Counted from the first letter of the stretch, positions 18,947 to 28,094 are shown. The stretch is 60,377 nucleotides of DNA from Rhizobium sp. NFR03 (GCF_900111275.1 NZ_FOGR01000014.1:1-60377), one strand, 5' to 3'. The notes: generated by a model not told the origin, from the sequence alone. Numbers and translations are program-made.

Positions 18947-19578
18947 GCAGCGCTCCTGAGCAATGACCCATCGATCTGCGGGGTCGAATGGTAACCGTGT
19001 GGGCAAACCTGCTCAAAGCTGCCACGGTCGGCCGGCAGGCTTCCGGCGATAGCGATGGTGTTACCGATTGGAGCCGGTTCGCCGAGACGCTGCATCGGCC
19101 ATCCCGCTCGCTTCAGGATGCGCTCGAAGCGGAGATCGGTGGCCGTGACGATCTCGCTGTAGCCGTTCGCCATCGACCATTCGATGATACCGGCGAACAA
19201 GGTGAGCGTCGCAAGATGCAGTTGGCTAGCCTTCCTCTGCGAGACAAGTGAGGTATCGACGCAGAAGCGCGAACTCTCGACCATCCCCGCGTGGGGGCGA
19301 AGCGAACCTGCATCGAGAAGCTGGGGGAAGGTCTGCTCCAGCATTGTGGGACCCGAAGCTGGAAGGAGACGAACGCAACCTGCGACCTTCCCACCGTCGG
19401 CAATTGCCAGAAGATAAGTCGGTCTGCACTCATCGTACTGGTCACGCTCTTCTCCCGCGGCGATGGAGACGTCCCAGGCGAGACGTCCGCCGAATACCGC
19501 CGCGCGAAGACGGTGCATTTGTCTCAGGAAGTCGCGATGGCGCTCGTATTTTTCGGGCGCGATGGTCAATATCCGCAT
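18943..19578 (-). CDS. traI: TraI, N-acyl-homoserine-lactone synthase
   Basis: A 211-residue LuxI-family enzyme, first gene of the trb operon. Conserved autoinducer-synthase residues are visible: R-x2-F-x2-R near residues 24-33 (RLRAAVFGGRLAWD), then E-x-D-QYD, CVRLLP, and MVESSRFCVD. It makes an acyl-homoserine lactone from S-adenosylmethionine and acyl-ACP. In Ti plasmids this is 3-oxo-octanoyl-HSL, read by TraR, which activates traI-trb and rep through tra boxes; two such sites lie upstream here. traR itself is not in the window. Confidence 0.95.
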   Translation of the reverse strand: MRILTIAPEKYERHRDFLRQMHRLRAAVFGGRLAWDVSIAAGEERDQYDECRPTYLLAIADGGKVAGCVRLLPASGPTMLEQTFPQLLDAGSLRPHAGMVESSRFCVDTSLVSQRKASQLHLATLTLFAGIIEWSMANGYSEIVTATDLRFERILKRAGWPMQRLGEPAPIGNTIAIAGSLPADRGSFEQVCPHGYHSTPQIDGSLLRSAA

Positions 19579-19637
19579 GATGATCTCCGCTTGAACAAGG
19601 TCATGCGGACAGAAATCATCTCCTTCAGCGTGTGCCT

Positions 19638-19655
19638 ATGTGCAGATCTGCACCT
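19638..19655 (-). promoter_or_regulatory. tra-box-like palindrome upstream of traI
   Basis: ATGTGCAGATCTGCACCT, with perfect core GTGCAGATCTGCAC, is very close to the 18-bp TraR binding site of Ti plasmids. It lies 60 bases before the traI start, the position for TraR activation of the trb operon. Confidence 0.8.
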
Positions 19656-19727
19656 CAGGTGATTCTAGCGAGTCGCTGGTCCGGCTCTCAGAAAGTGAGC
19701 GTGTGGTGGGCCAGGCTGAGGAGATTC

Positions 19728-19745
19728 ATGTGCAAATCTGCATTT
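19728..19745 (+). promoter_or_regulatory. Second tra-box-like site in the traI-repA region
   Basis: ATGTGCAAATCTGCATTT keeps the dyad TGCA-N4-TGCA of a tra box but is less symmetric than the first. In Ti plasmids, TraR sites in this region also raise repABC transcription and copy number. The rest of the traI-repA gap (19746-19955) must hold repA promoters; the ATG of repA follows an AT-rich tract. Confidence 0.6.
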
Positions 19746-19955
19746 TGCAATGACTAGGCGAAAGGGAGTAAATCTGACTAACTCACGGTAAATGATCGCA
19801 GATTCGCCTTGGGAGATGGAATCGGGAAATATCCGTTAACTCCTTGTTAACCTTAAATCCCTTGCTCAGAGTTGGGAATCGCGGGATAGTTTCGCAAATG
19901 ATGGCTTTGTGGCCATTTTTTCGAAAATGAGGCCCTCCGGGATATAGTTTGCAAA

Positions 19956-21146
19956 ATGAGCGATCCGCAGCCCAACAGATTTGATATCGAGATTGCCCAG
20001 CAGGGAGCGAAGATCTCAAATGCGTTGCATATGCTCCGCAGCCAACAATATCCCCCGGACGCCAAGAAGGGACTGCGCAAGTTCCAGCTGGGAGAAGTCG
20101 CCGACTTCATAGGGGTCACCCAGAGCCATCTGCGGCAAATCCATTTGGAGGGCAAGGGGCCGGAGGTTGAGTCCGTTGGTGGCCGACGCTACTATACAGC
20201 TGATCAGATGTTAGAGCTTCGAGACTATCTCGAATCCAACAAAAAATCGGACAAGCGATACTACGTTCCCCGGCGCCGTGAGGGCGAGCCTATGCAGGTC
20301 GTGTCGGTGGTGAATTTCAAGGGCGGAAGCGGAAAGACGACGACCGCTGCGCACCTTGCACAATATCTCGCCCTCACCGGTCATCGCGTACTGGCGGTCG
20401 ATCTCGATCCACAGGCGTCACTGACGTCCCTCTTTGGAATCCAGCCCGAACTTGATGATACCGCGTCGCTGTACGAAGCGCTTCGTTTCGACGACGAGCG
20501 GAAATTCATCTCGGAGGTTATCCAGCCGACAAACATTCCCGGTCTTGATGTGGTTCCTGCAAATCTGGTCCTGCAGGAATACGAGTATGATGTGCCCTTG
20601 GCGATCTCCTCCAAGAAGGGAGAGGACGGTCGGTTATTCTACATGCGCATCTTCAATGCGCTGAAGCAGGTGGACGACAAATACGACGTGGTCGTTATCG
20701 ATTGCCCGCCACAGCTGGGATACCTGACGATCACCGCGCTTATGGCTTCGACAGGCATTTTGATCACTATCCATCCCCAGATGCTGGATATCATGTCGAT
20801 GAGCCAGTTCCTTATGATGTTGGGCGGCATAATGGGTCCGGTCGCCGAGGCCGGTGCCGAGATGCGCGTCGAATGGTTCCGGTATCTCGTAACTCGCTTC
20901 GAGCCGACGGACATCCCGCAGGCGCAGATGGTCGGGTTTATGCAATCGATGTTCGCCCAGCAAATGTTGCGAAATCATGTGCTCAAATCGACAGCCATTT
21001 CTGATGCTTCGATAAAGAAGCAGACTTTGTACGAGGTAGAGCGAGGCGATTTCGTCCGTTCTACCTATGACCGGGCGATGGAAAGCCTGAACGCAGCCAA
21101 CGGCGAAATCATGGAACTAATCCACGGCGCATGGGGGCGAAAATGA
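19956..21146 (+). CDS. repA: RepA, ParA-type partition ATPase and repABC autorepressor
   Basis: A 396-residue RepA. The N-terminal region (about 40-110) contains a helix-turn-helix (GEVADFIGVTQSHLRQIHLEGKGPEVESVGGRRYYT), and the deviant Walker A motif FKGGSGKTTTAAHLAQY is near residue 119. Asp residues of the ParA switch follow (LAVDLDPQ, VVIDCPPQLGYLT). It drives plasmid segregation and represses the operon with RepB. Full length. Confidence 0.96.
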   Translation: MSDPQPNRFDIEIAQQGAKISNALHMLRSQQYPPDAKKGLRKFQLGEVADFIGVTQSHLRQIHLEGKGPEVESVGGRRYYTADQMLELRDYLESNKKSDKRYYVPRRREGEPMQVVSVVNFKGGSGKTTTAAHLAQYLALTGHRVLAVDLDPQASLTSLFGIQPELDDTASLYEALRFDDERKFISEVIQPTNIPGLDVVPANLVLQEYEYDVPLAISSKKGEDGRLFYMRIFNALKQVDDKYDVVVIDCPPQLGYLTITALMASTGILITIHPQMLDIMSMSQFLMMLGGIMGPVAEAGAEMRVEWFRYLVTRFEPTDIPQAQMVGFMQSMFAQQMLRNHVLKSTAISDASIKKQTLYEVERGDFVRSTYDRAMESLNAANGEIMELIHGAWGRK

Positions 21147-21149
21147 GAT

Positions 21150-21167
21150 ACTTGTCAGCCGTTTTTT
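21150..21167 (+). repeat. repA-repB intergenic copy of an 18-bp repeat (parS half-site-like)
   Basis: ACTTGTCAGCCGTTTTTT occurs here and, identically, downstream of repC. Its TTGTCAGC-G part matches one half of the repABC parS consensus GTTNNCNGCNGNNAAC. Nearby is a perfect TCAACGTTGA palindrome (21200-21209). Both are candidate RepB-binding elements (inference). Confidence 0.5.
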
Positions 21168-21230
21168 CGCGGGATTTGATAAACCATATCAATTGCTTGT
21201 CAACGTTGAGAGCGAGCGAGGAGGCCGGCT

Positions 21231-22226
21231 ATGGCACGTGAAAATCCTTTTTCTAAACTGGACATGGCTTCCATCGCGTCTAACCAGACACCGACAAAGC
21301 CTGGCTACGGCATGACTGGGGCAGCCAAGACTGTCGTACGGTCCATCGAGGATCTCGCGGAGAACACAAAGAAGCTGATGGATGGCGAGGTGATCGTGGA
21401 TCTGGATCCACGGTTAATTGACGTCTCCTTTGTCGCCGATCGCCTTTCCGACGATGGCGAGGAGTACCAAGAGCTCAAGCAGGCGATCGCATCGTCCAGC
21501 CAGACGACACCGATTCTGGTTCGACCCAGTTCGTCGGATAATCAACGCTTCATGGTCGTCTTCGGTCACCGCCGTCTCAAAGTCGCTAAGGAGCTTGGAA
21601 TTCCGGTAAAGGCAGTTGTCAAGAAGCTTGATGACATCACGTCCGCAATTGCCCAGGGGCAGGAAAATTCCGCACGCTCCAACCTGTCGTTCATAGAGCG
21701 TGCATACTTCGCACAGAACCTGCTTACGTCTGGAATGACAAAGGATGTGGTTCGGTCGTCGCTCGCGATCGATGAGGCGATGCTTTCGAAAATGCTCGGT
21801 GTCGTGGAGACCGTCCCGGCGTCGATCCTCAAGGTGCTCGGGGCCTCCAAGAAGATCGGGCGCGACCGGTGGCTTAGCCTCCGTCAATTGCTTCTTGCTC
21901 CTGCCCTCCTGAAGGTTGCCATGGAGCATGTCGAAACGGCAGGCTTCGTTGAGCTAACTGAAGACAAGCGGTTCGATGAGCTCCATGACTACCTGAAGCG
22001 CTACAAGGCCAAATCGTCTGCAAGGAAGCCCAAGGCCAGTGTGTCCGGGAGGGATTGGACTTCAAGCGATACGTCACTGAATTTCGTGATGAATGCCAAA
22101 TCGAAGAAGGTTGCGATCGAGCTTTCGAATGTCGAAGCGAAGCCCTTCAGCGAGTGGCTGTCAGCCCACATGGATCGTTTGTACGATGAGTACAAAGGAT
22201 CGAAGCAGGAAAACAACGGAGACTAA
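21231..22226 (+). CDS. repB: RepB, ParB-type partition protein
   Basis: A 331-residue ParB-like centromere-binding protein. The N-terminal ParB/Srx domain contains SSQTTPILVRPSSSDNQRFMVVFGHRRLKVAKELG and ENSARSNLSFIERAYFAQNL, followed by a helix-turn-helix (DVVRSSLAIDEAMLSKMLGVVETVP). It binds parS and cooperates with RepA. GAGGAGG precedes the ATG. Full length. Confidence 0.95.
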   Translation: MARENPFSKLDMASIASNQTPTKPGYGMTGAAKTVVRSIEDLAENTKKLMDGEVIVDLDPRLIDVSFVADRLSDDGEEYQELKQAIASSSQTTPILVRPSSSDNQRFMVVFGHRRLKVAKELGIPVKAVVKKLDDITSAIAQGQENSARSNLSFIERAYFAQNLLTSGMTKDVVRSSLAIDEAMLSKMLGVVETVPASILKVLGASKKIGRDRWLSLRQLLLAPALLKVAMEHVETAGFVELTEDKRFDELHDYLKRYKAKSSARKPKASVSGRDWTSSDTSLNFVMNAKSKKVAIELSNVEAKPFSEWLSAHMDRLYDEYKGSKQENNGD

Positions 22227-22234
22227 ACCGCAAA

Positions 22235-22288
22235 AGAAAAAGGCCCCCAAACGGTAAACCGTGGAAGCCTCTCTCGTATCTCTCGCAG
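22235..22288 (-). ncRNA. Counter-transcribed RNA (RepE-type) between repB and repC
   Basis: The minus strand of the repB-repC gap has a promoter-like TTGACT (22317-22322) and GATTCT (22294-22299) spaced by 17 bases. Downstream is a strong hairpin (22241-22270; outer AGGC/GCCT, inner ACGG-TTTA-CCGT) followed by a T-rich run, an intrinsic terminator. repABC plasmids encode such an antisense RNA here; it inhibits repC expression and determines copy number and incompatibility. End points are approximate. Confidence 0.75.
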
Positions 22289-22381
22289 GATTGAGAATCG
22301 CATTTCCCGGAATCACAGTCAAGAGTCTTGGCACCGATTTGGTGAGCGGATTTCCTTTGCCTGAAGAAAGGTGAGAGAAAA

Positions 22382-23626
22382 ATGCAGACGGGACATGTAA
22401 CGACGCCCTTTGGGCGGCGGCCGACGACGCTTGCCTTGGTGAAACGGCAATTGGCGATCGCGGCACCAGCACCAGGCACGCGTGTCGAAAAGTGGAAAGT
22501 ATTTCGCGATGTGTGCGAAACGAGGGAACGCTTTGGCCTGCAAGATCGAGCGCTTGCCGTTCTCGATGCCCTTCTGACATTCTACCCTAATCCGCAGCTA
22601 GACGCCGAGAACGGGCTTGTTGTATTTCCATCCAATGCGCAGCTGTCCGTCCGCGCCCATGGGATTACAGAAAGTACACTGCGCCGCCAGCTCGGTGCGC
22701 TCGTCGATGCGGGACTTATACAGCGTCGTGATAGTCCCAACGGCAAACGTTACGCACATCGCGATCGAGCTGGTGAAATCGAACACGCTTACGGCTTCGA
22801 TCTGAGCCCGCTACTTGCGCGTGCCACCGAGCTCGCCTTGCTGGCGCAGGACGTGGCCGCGGAGCGTATGCGCTTTCGCCGGGCCAAAGAAGCACTCACG
22901 ATCTGCCGCCGAGATGTCCGTAAGCTGATTACAGCCGCGATTGAGGAAGGCGCTCCCGGCAATTGGGCGCATGTCGAAACGATATTTGTTGGAATTCTCG
23001 GGCGGCATCCTCGCTATGCGGACAGAAGCCAAGTCGAAGCAACACTCGATGAGATGGAGCTCTTGCGTACGGAGGTACTCAACCTTCTGGAAATGCAGGC
23101 AGAAACTAAAAATATGCATGGCAATGCCAGTCTAGATGACCGTCACATACAGAGTTCAAAAACCGAATCTATAAATGAACTTGAACCTAGCTCTGGAAAA
23201 GAGCAGGGCGAAAGGGTGTCGGAGAAACCGCATGTGAAGAGCGTGACCATTGGAGGAACAAAGGCAAAGCTCGAACAGATCAAGGCGTTCCCGCTGGGAA
23301 TGGTTCTTCGAGCTTGCCCGCAGATTGCTGACTATGGGCCGGGTGGCGGCATTGCACATTGGCGGGAGCTCATGACCGCAGCTGTAGTAGTCCGCTCGAT
23401 GTTAGGTGTCAGCCCGTCAGCCTATGAGGAAGCCTGCAATGCGATGGGGCCAGAAAACGCCGCAGTTGCTATGGCTTGCATTCTCGAGCGCTCGAATTTC
23501 ATAACGTCCGCCGGCGGCTATCTGCGCGATCTGACCAGACGCGCCGAGCGCGGCGAGTTTTCGCTCGGGCCGATGCTAATGGCTCTCGTGAAGGCAAATG
23601 ATCATGGAAGTCAAAGATCTGCGTGA
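22382..23626 (+). CDS. repC: RepC, replication initiator
   Basis: A 414-residue RepC, the initiator of alphaproteobacterial repABC replicons. The N-terminal DNA-binding region includes FGLQDRALAVLDALLTFYP, the segment SNAQLSVRAHGITESTLRRQLGALVDAGLIQRRDSPNGKRYAHR and the family-typical YGFDLSPLLAR. The C-terminal conserved block is YEEACNAMGPENAAVAMACILER. An AT-rich patch at about 23100-23190 inside the gene is where repABC origins usually lie. AAAGGTGAGAG precedes the ATG. Confidence 0.95.
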   Translation: MQTGHVTTPFGRRPTTLALVKRQLAIAAPAPGTRVEKWKVFRDVCETRERFGLQDRALAVLDALLTFYPNPQLDAENGLVVFPSNAQLSVRAHGITESTLRRQLGALVDAGLIQRRDSPNGKRYAHRDRAGEIEHAYGFDLSPLLARATELALLAQDVAAERMRFRRAKEALTICRRDVRKLITAAIEEGAPGNWAHVETIFVGILGRHPRYADRSQVEATLDEMELLRTEVLNLLEMQAETKNMHGNASLDDRHIQSSKTESINELEPSSGKEQGERVSEKPHVKSVTIGGTKAKLEQIKAFPLGMVLRACPQIADYGPGGGIAHWRELMTAAVVVRSMLGVSPSAYEEACNAMGPENAAVAMACILERSNFITSAGGYLRDLTRRAERGEFSLGPMLMALVKANDHGSQRSA

Positions 23627-23689
23627 TGTCACAGCCGACGATGGGCAAAAAAGTCCGCCGTGGCTTCGGGCCCTTTAGGGCAGGAGATC

Positions 23690-23707
23690 ACTTGTCAGCC
23701 GTTTTTT
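23690..23707 (+). repeat. Downstream-of-repC copy of the 18-bp repeat
   Basis: ACTTGTCAGCCGTTTTTT is identical to the copy between repA and repB, 2540 bases away. A long T-rich tract follows it. Confidence 0.55.
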
Positions 23708-23735
23708 TTCGTGTTTTTCTCTTTTTATACAAACG

Positions 23736-23751
23736 GTTGTCAGCTTTGAAC
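23736..23751 (+). promoter_or_regulatory. parS: Putative parS centromere site
   Basis: GTTGTCAGCTTTGAAC agrees with the repABC parS consensus GTTNNCNGCNGNNAAC at nine of its ten fixed positions. Some repABC plasmids carry parS downstream of repC, as here. It would be the main RepB-binding site. The 199-base gap up to the next gene otherwise holds only the 18-bp repeat and the next promoter. Confidence 0.55.
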
Positions 23752-23864
23752 GTACATCCCAAACTTAGACAATATAGAGTGCGAAAGTTGAGCGGATTAA
23801 TGGTCATGTCGCGGAGAAGCATAGCTTGATCGTTCGTCGGGGAGGGGACTTGGGGATCTCGAAA

Positions 23865-24689
23865 ATGACTGCGGTGCTATCTGAAGAAGTTGAGGTCGAC
23901 GAAGACGTCACCGGGCAACTGTGGACGGTGGAAGACACGACGACGCTGGCGCAACTGATCGCGGTGATCGCACTCGGTCAAGCACAGCACGCCGCGAGAA
24001 TAATCGACGAGCTCGAGCCCCTCACCCCTGCCCTGTCAGCCGCAGAGCTTTTTCGGGGAGCCAGGGGCCAAATGCTTATCAGGGGGACGACCGAGGAACA
24101 GAGAGACACATCGCGCTACCATCGAGATGGCTTCCTATTCGAGTGCATCTCATGGATCGTCGCGCGCCAGTCGAGCTCAGCGCGCACTTTCATGAAAGAT
24201 CCGCATATCGCAGCGACGACGCAAGGTCTGGATGGCCTGGCGATAGAAATGGACTCCGAGAAAGACGTGATGATCGGGGCAACCATATTCGAGGACAAAT
24301 GCACGGATAACCCTAGGAAGAAGTTCCATAGCGAGGTGATGGTGACCTTCGGGGAGCATCATACGAGCAAACGGGTCCGAGACTTGGTTGCCAATGCGGT
24401 GTCTCTCATAAGGGAGAGCGGACTCAACGGATCAGAAGCGACTAAGGCGGCGGCAAGAGTGCTTGATCGGTCGTTTCGAACCTATAGGGCATCGCTCACT
24501 GTAGGTTCTGAAATCTCGACCACGCAGAGGCGGAAGAGGCTGTTTAAAGGGTACAATGACCTTGATGAGATCAAAAAAGGGCAACGTATTGGAGCAACCT
24601 TGATCGTGGAAGAACTCCGGGAATGGTTTCAGGGGTTGGCCGATGAGGTCATCGTCGCCCTCAATGAATACGAGGATGCCGATGTTTGA
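23865..24689 (+). CDS. hamA: HamA-like nuclease (DUF1837), Hachiman defence system
   Basis: A 274-residue HamA/DUF1837 protein. Visible core: a helical region FLFECISWIVARQ, then GLDGLAIEM (about 120-128), and FEDKCTDN (about 141-148). The Asp and the E-D-K triad fit a PD-(D/E)XK-type nuclease site. In Hachiman, HamA is the nuclease restrained by the helicase HamB until phage damage is sensed. ATG 23865 was chosen; in-frame TTG codons at 23850 (with GGAGGGG upstream) and 23826 are alternatives. It overlaps hamB by eight bases, the classic operon arrangement. AbpA of AbpAB is a related possibility. Confidence 0.78.
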   Translation: MTAVLSEEVEVDEDVTGQLWTVEDTTTLAQLIAVIALGQAQHAARIIDELEPLTPALSAAELFRGARGQMLIRGTTEEQRDTSRYHRDGFLFECISWIVARQSSSARTFMKDPHIAATTQGLDGLAIEMDSEKDVMIGATIFEDKCTDNPRKKFHSEVMVTFGEHHTSKRVRDLVANAVSLIRESGLNGSEATKAAARVLDRSFRTYRASLTVGSEISTTQRRKRLFKGYNDLDEIKKGQRIGATLIVEELREWFQGLADEVIVALNEYEDADV

Positions 24690-27600
24690 CGTACGGACCG
24701 CGGAACTGCTTCGCTCAGCTCCTAACCTGCCGGAACTTGAGGCGGATAAACTCCCTGAGATGCTAACTCGGCACTATGCAGAATTGGTATCGACGAGGCT
24801 CCGGGGCGATGTCGACGAGCCAGCCATCGAAGGAAAATGGACGCTCGACCGAATCGCGGATGCGTACGAGATAGTTGCGTCAATCGAAAGCGATGTTGAC
24901 TTGCGGCGAGCTGCAGCCTTCGTCGCCGGAACAGCTCAGCAAATCCTCGCGCGGCGAGCGCCGCCTGCAGAGGGGATCGAGCGACAAATTCCTCTTAGTC
25001 GAGACGGGCTTGATCCTACCGCTGCTGCTGCTGTTCTTTTCCTGGGGGCCGAACAATATGCGGACGCTTACGAGGCGGGTAGCTCCATTCCGCGCGCGCG
25101 GGGTCCCTACGAGAATAGAATCCTCGGAGACCATCTACGCGATCTGGCACAAGGAAGGCTGGTAGCGATCCTAACGCGAGCCGAGCGCTGGCGCCGCGAT
25201 GAACCAATACTAGGCACCATCCAGACGCGTGCCTTTCGTAACCTCGTTTCGGCTTTGATCGAGGGTGTGGAAAGGTTGGCGGCAAACATGATGTCCGTCG
25301 ATGTCCCAGCGGCAACACCTTCTCGTTTCGATTCCGCCAGGCACGCGTTTGCAACTGTCATCGAACTTGCATCGTACACTGACGGTGGTAGCGCCGAGAT
25401 GTTAGGAGGGCCTCTGCGGACAAACTATCCGGGGCCAGCGCATCTGGCTTCGCTGCTCCTTTCGGCTTCTGAAGGAATCGAAGAGGCTGCCCTCTCCAGG
25501 CTGCCGCCCCCCAATGGAGCGAAAGCCGAGTTCTGGGGAGATTGGCTAAGGTTTCGTGCGGAAGAAGCGCCGTACGTGTGGCGAAATCACAGAGAGGCTA
25601 TAGGCAAAGGGTTTCATCAGACCGGTAATTCCGCGGTCCTGGTGTTGCCGACTGGCGCTGGGAAGACGACAGTTAGCGTTCTAAAAATTGCGGCATGCCT
25701 CTCGAGCGGCAAGAAAGTGGTGTTTCTTGCGCCAACGCATGCGCTCGTGGAGCAGCTCACCGAAGATCTGCAGAAGCTTTTTCCGAAGGACAAGTTCGGG
25801 TTGGAAGTTTCAAGCGACTTCGATTCACTGCTTCTTGAAGAGGCGCAGTTGCAAGACATCGAGGTCATGACACCCGAGCGATGTCTTGCGATGTTGTCCT
25901 ATTCGCCCGCCTCTTTCCAAAAGGTCGGGTTGCTGGTTTTTGACGAGTGTCACCTACTGAGTCCGGAGTCGGGCAAAATCGGCCGAGCGCTCGATGGAAT
26001 GCTGTGCCTTCTGGCGTTCCATGCAGCTGCACCTAAGGCGGACATGCTCTTTCTTTCTGCGATGCTTGAGAACGGCCCAAAGTTTGCAGAATGGATCGAG
26101 GATCTAACCGGACGGACTTGCGTCCCCGTCGACCTTCTCTGGAAACCGAGCCGGCAAGCACGTGGCGTCATCGCGTTTGAAAAGAGCGAGATCAACCAGG
26201 CTATTCAGCGCGCCAAGGACACGCAAACCGAGCTGGATGACCAGAAAGGGAAGGTTTCTGCGACGCTCCGTGCAGCCTCGAAACGCGAGTTGGTGGCCCA
26301 GCCTTATGTGGTGTGGGGCCTCCAGCACAATTGGCACAAGTCGACAAGATCGCATGCATTCACGACCATTTCGGACGGTGAGTTTCAACTGGCCGGAGGG
26401 TTTGAAGATGGGAGAATTTGGGCAACCCCAAACGCAAATGACGTCGCGGCCTCAATCGCTATCAAGGCATACAGCACCGGCCTCAAGACAATTATCTTCG
26501 TGAATACCAAGGCCGACGCTGTCGGGACCGCTGCAAGCGTCTCTGAACGGCTGGGTAAAACGGTCGTCCTAAACGAAAGCGAGGGATGGCTATGGGACGC
26601 TCTCGTGCTGGAGCTTGGGGACGCCAAGCATGCGATCTTCCCTGACGGAAATTTCGGGGCTGTCCCTCATAATTCGGCAATGCTTCGCCTTGAGCGCAGT
26701 CTTTCCGAGAGGCTCTTTCGGCGCCCCGATGGCGCGCAAGTCATCGTCGCGACACCTACCCTCGCTCAAGGTCTCAATTTGCCGGCACATCTCGCAATTC
26801 TGGCTGGAGACAAACGCTCCGGTAAGAAGAAGGGAGCAAGAGAGCCGCTTGAAGCCCACGAGCTGTTAAATGCTGCCGCGCGAGCCGGCAGGGCAGGGCA
26901 TTTGGCAAATGGCGTGGTCATCCTGATCCCGGAGCCGATTATGACATTCAAGCCCGGAGTAGCACTAAGTACCAAGCTCAAGGACAAGCTGAAGTCAGTT
27001 CTCCCGGAAGATGATCGATGCGTCACGATCACCGACCCACTGGAAATGGTGCTCGACAGGGTCATGGCCGGGGCAATCGATGACCGTCAGGTAAACTACA
27101 CGATAAACCGACTTGTCTCGCTCAACATCACGGATACGGACACGGGGTCAGCACACAGTCTCATGTCCCGATCGTTCGGCGCCTTTCTCGCCCGGAAGCG
27201 AGATGAACAGAAGGACTACGAGAAGAAGGTAGAGCAGCTCTGGGCCGTTGTGAAAGAAGCGGTTGACGCTGAGCCCGATGCTGTTGTGATTCTACTAGCG
27301 ACGCAAAGTGGGCTTCCTGTTGACCTGCTGGAAGCATTGCGGGCGCGGATCGCCAAGTCCCTGGGAGACTTGCCGACCACCGTTAAAGCATGGGTGGAGT
27401 GGGCATTCTTGTGGTTAAAGAGCGATGCTCGCGCACGGGAATATTTACTGGGTGACGTCGAAAGAACCGCTCTGGCAGCAGCTGGCAAAGCGGCAGACCA
27501 GCCGATTGATAACAGTGTTCTGGATCGCCTTTGCTCGGGAACGCTAGCTTGGATCGAGGGTAAGCCGCTCAATGAAATTGAACGTGCCTTAGGCGGTGAT

Positions 27601-27918
27601 CCGAATGGGGGGCAGAAGAACTCGCGAATTTGTCTGCGGGCGAGGGAGCTGATCTCTTCGTTCATCCCGAGAGGCCTCTCTTTTGCGATCGGCGTCGTTG
27701 GCAGGATGGCTGAGGAATTGGCCGCCGCGGACGCCCAGGCAACATTAAATTTGGAACTTCTGCAAAGCCTTTCTGGGACCGTTCGTCGAGGATTTGACAC
27801 CGCCGAGAAGCTTCAGTTTGCAAACGCACATCGGGAGATCTTAGGACGAGTTCAGCTGCATCGATTCTATCATGAGACCTATTCCTTCCCTGAGCTGGAC
27901 CTTGACGACGAGCTGTAG
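24682..27918 (+). CDS. hamB: HamB-like superfamily 2 helicase, Hachiman defence system
   Basis: A 1078-residue SF2 helicase with an N-terminal extension of about 310 residues. Motif I VLPTGAGKT is near 320, motif Ia FLAPTHAL follows, motif II DECH is near 420, motif III SAM near 460, and motif VI NAAARAGRAGH near 730, with a long C-terminal region. Its partner is the HamA nuclease upstream. ATG 24682 was chosen for GAGG six bases upstream and its position over the hamA stop; in-frame ATGs at 24643, 24664 and 24676 are less well placed. Confidence 0.82.
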   Translation: MFDVRTAELLRSAPNLPELEADKLPEMLTRHYAELVSTRLRGDVDEPAIEGKWTLDRIADAYEIVASIESDVDLRRAAAFVAGTAQQILARRAPPAEGIERQIPLSRDGLDPTAAAAVLFLGAEQYADAYEAGSSIPRARGPYENRILGDHLRDLAQGRLVAILTRAERWRRDEPILGTIQTRAFRNLVSALIEGVERLAANMMSVDVPAATPSRFDSARHAFATVIELASYTDGGSAEMLGGPLRTNYPGPAHLASLLLSASEGIEEAALSRLPPPNGAKAEFWGDWLRFRAEEAPYVWRNHREAIGKGFHQTGNSAVLVLPTGAGKTTVSVLKIAACLSSGKKVVFLAPTHALVEQLTEDLQKLFPKDKFGLEVSSDFDSLLLEEAQLQDIEVMTPERCLAMLSYSPASFQKVGLLVFDECHLLSPESGKIGRALDGMLCLLAFHAAAPKADMLFLSAMLENGPKFAEWIEDLTGRTCVPVDLLWKPSRQARGVIAFEKSEINQAIQRAKDTQTELDDQKGKVSATLRAASKRELVAQPYVVWGLQHNWHKSTRSHAFTTISDGEFQLAGGFEDGRIWATPNANDVAASIAIKAYSTGLKTIIFVNTKADAVGTAASVSERLGKTVVLNESEGWLWDALVLELGDAKHAIFPDGNFGAVPHNSAMLRLERSLSERLFRRPDGAQVIVATPTLAQGLNLPAHLAILAGDKRSGKKKGAREPLEAHELLNAAARAGRAGHLANGVVILIPEPIMTFKPGVALSTKLKDKLKSVLPEDDRCVTITDPLEMVLDRVMAGAIDDRQVNYTINRLVSLNITDTDTGSAHSLMSRSFGAFLARKRDEQKDYEKKVEQLWAVVKEAVDAEPDAVVILLATQSGLPVDLLEALRARIAKSLGDLPTTVKAWVEWAFLWLKSDARAREYLLGDVERTALAAAGKAADQPIDNSVLDRLCSGTLAWIEGKPLNEIERALGGDPNGGQKNSRICLRARELISSFIPRGLSFAIGVVGRMAEELAAADAQATLNLELLQSLSGTVRRGFDTAEKLQFANAHREILGRVQLHRFYHETYSFPELDLDDEL

Positions 27919-28094
27919 TGGCCGGGGTCCTCCACACAGCCCTAGAAGCAATGAGATGAAGAACCGCGTAGCTCAGCAGCCTGTGATATCGTCCAGTAAA
28001 AACGTTATCTTATCTTCAGCCGTCTTTTTCCGCGCCCTTGTTGGTCTCTCGTAGTGTCTTTTCATCGCCTTAAGCTTACCGAACGCTGGCGTCA

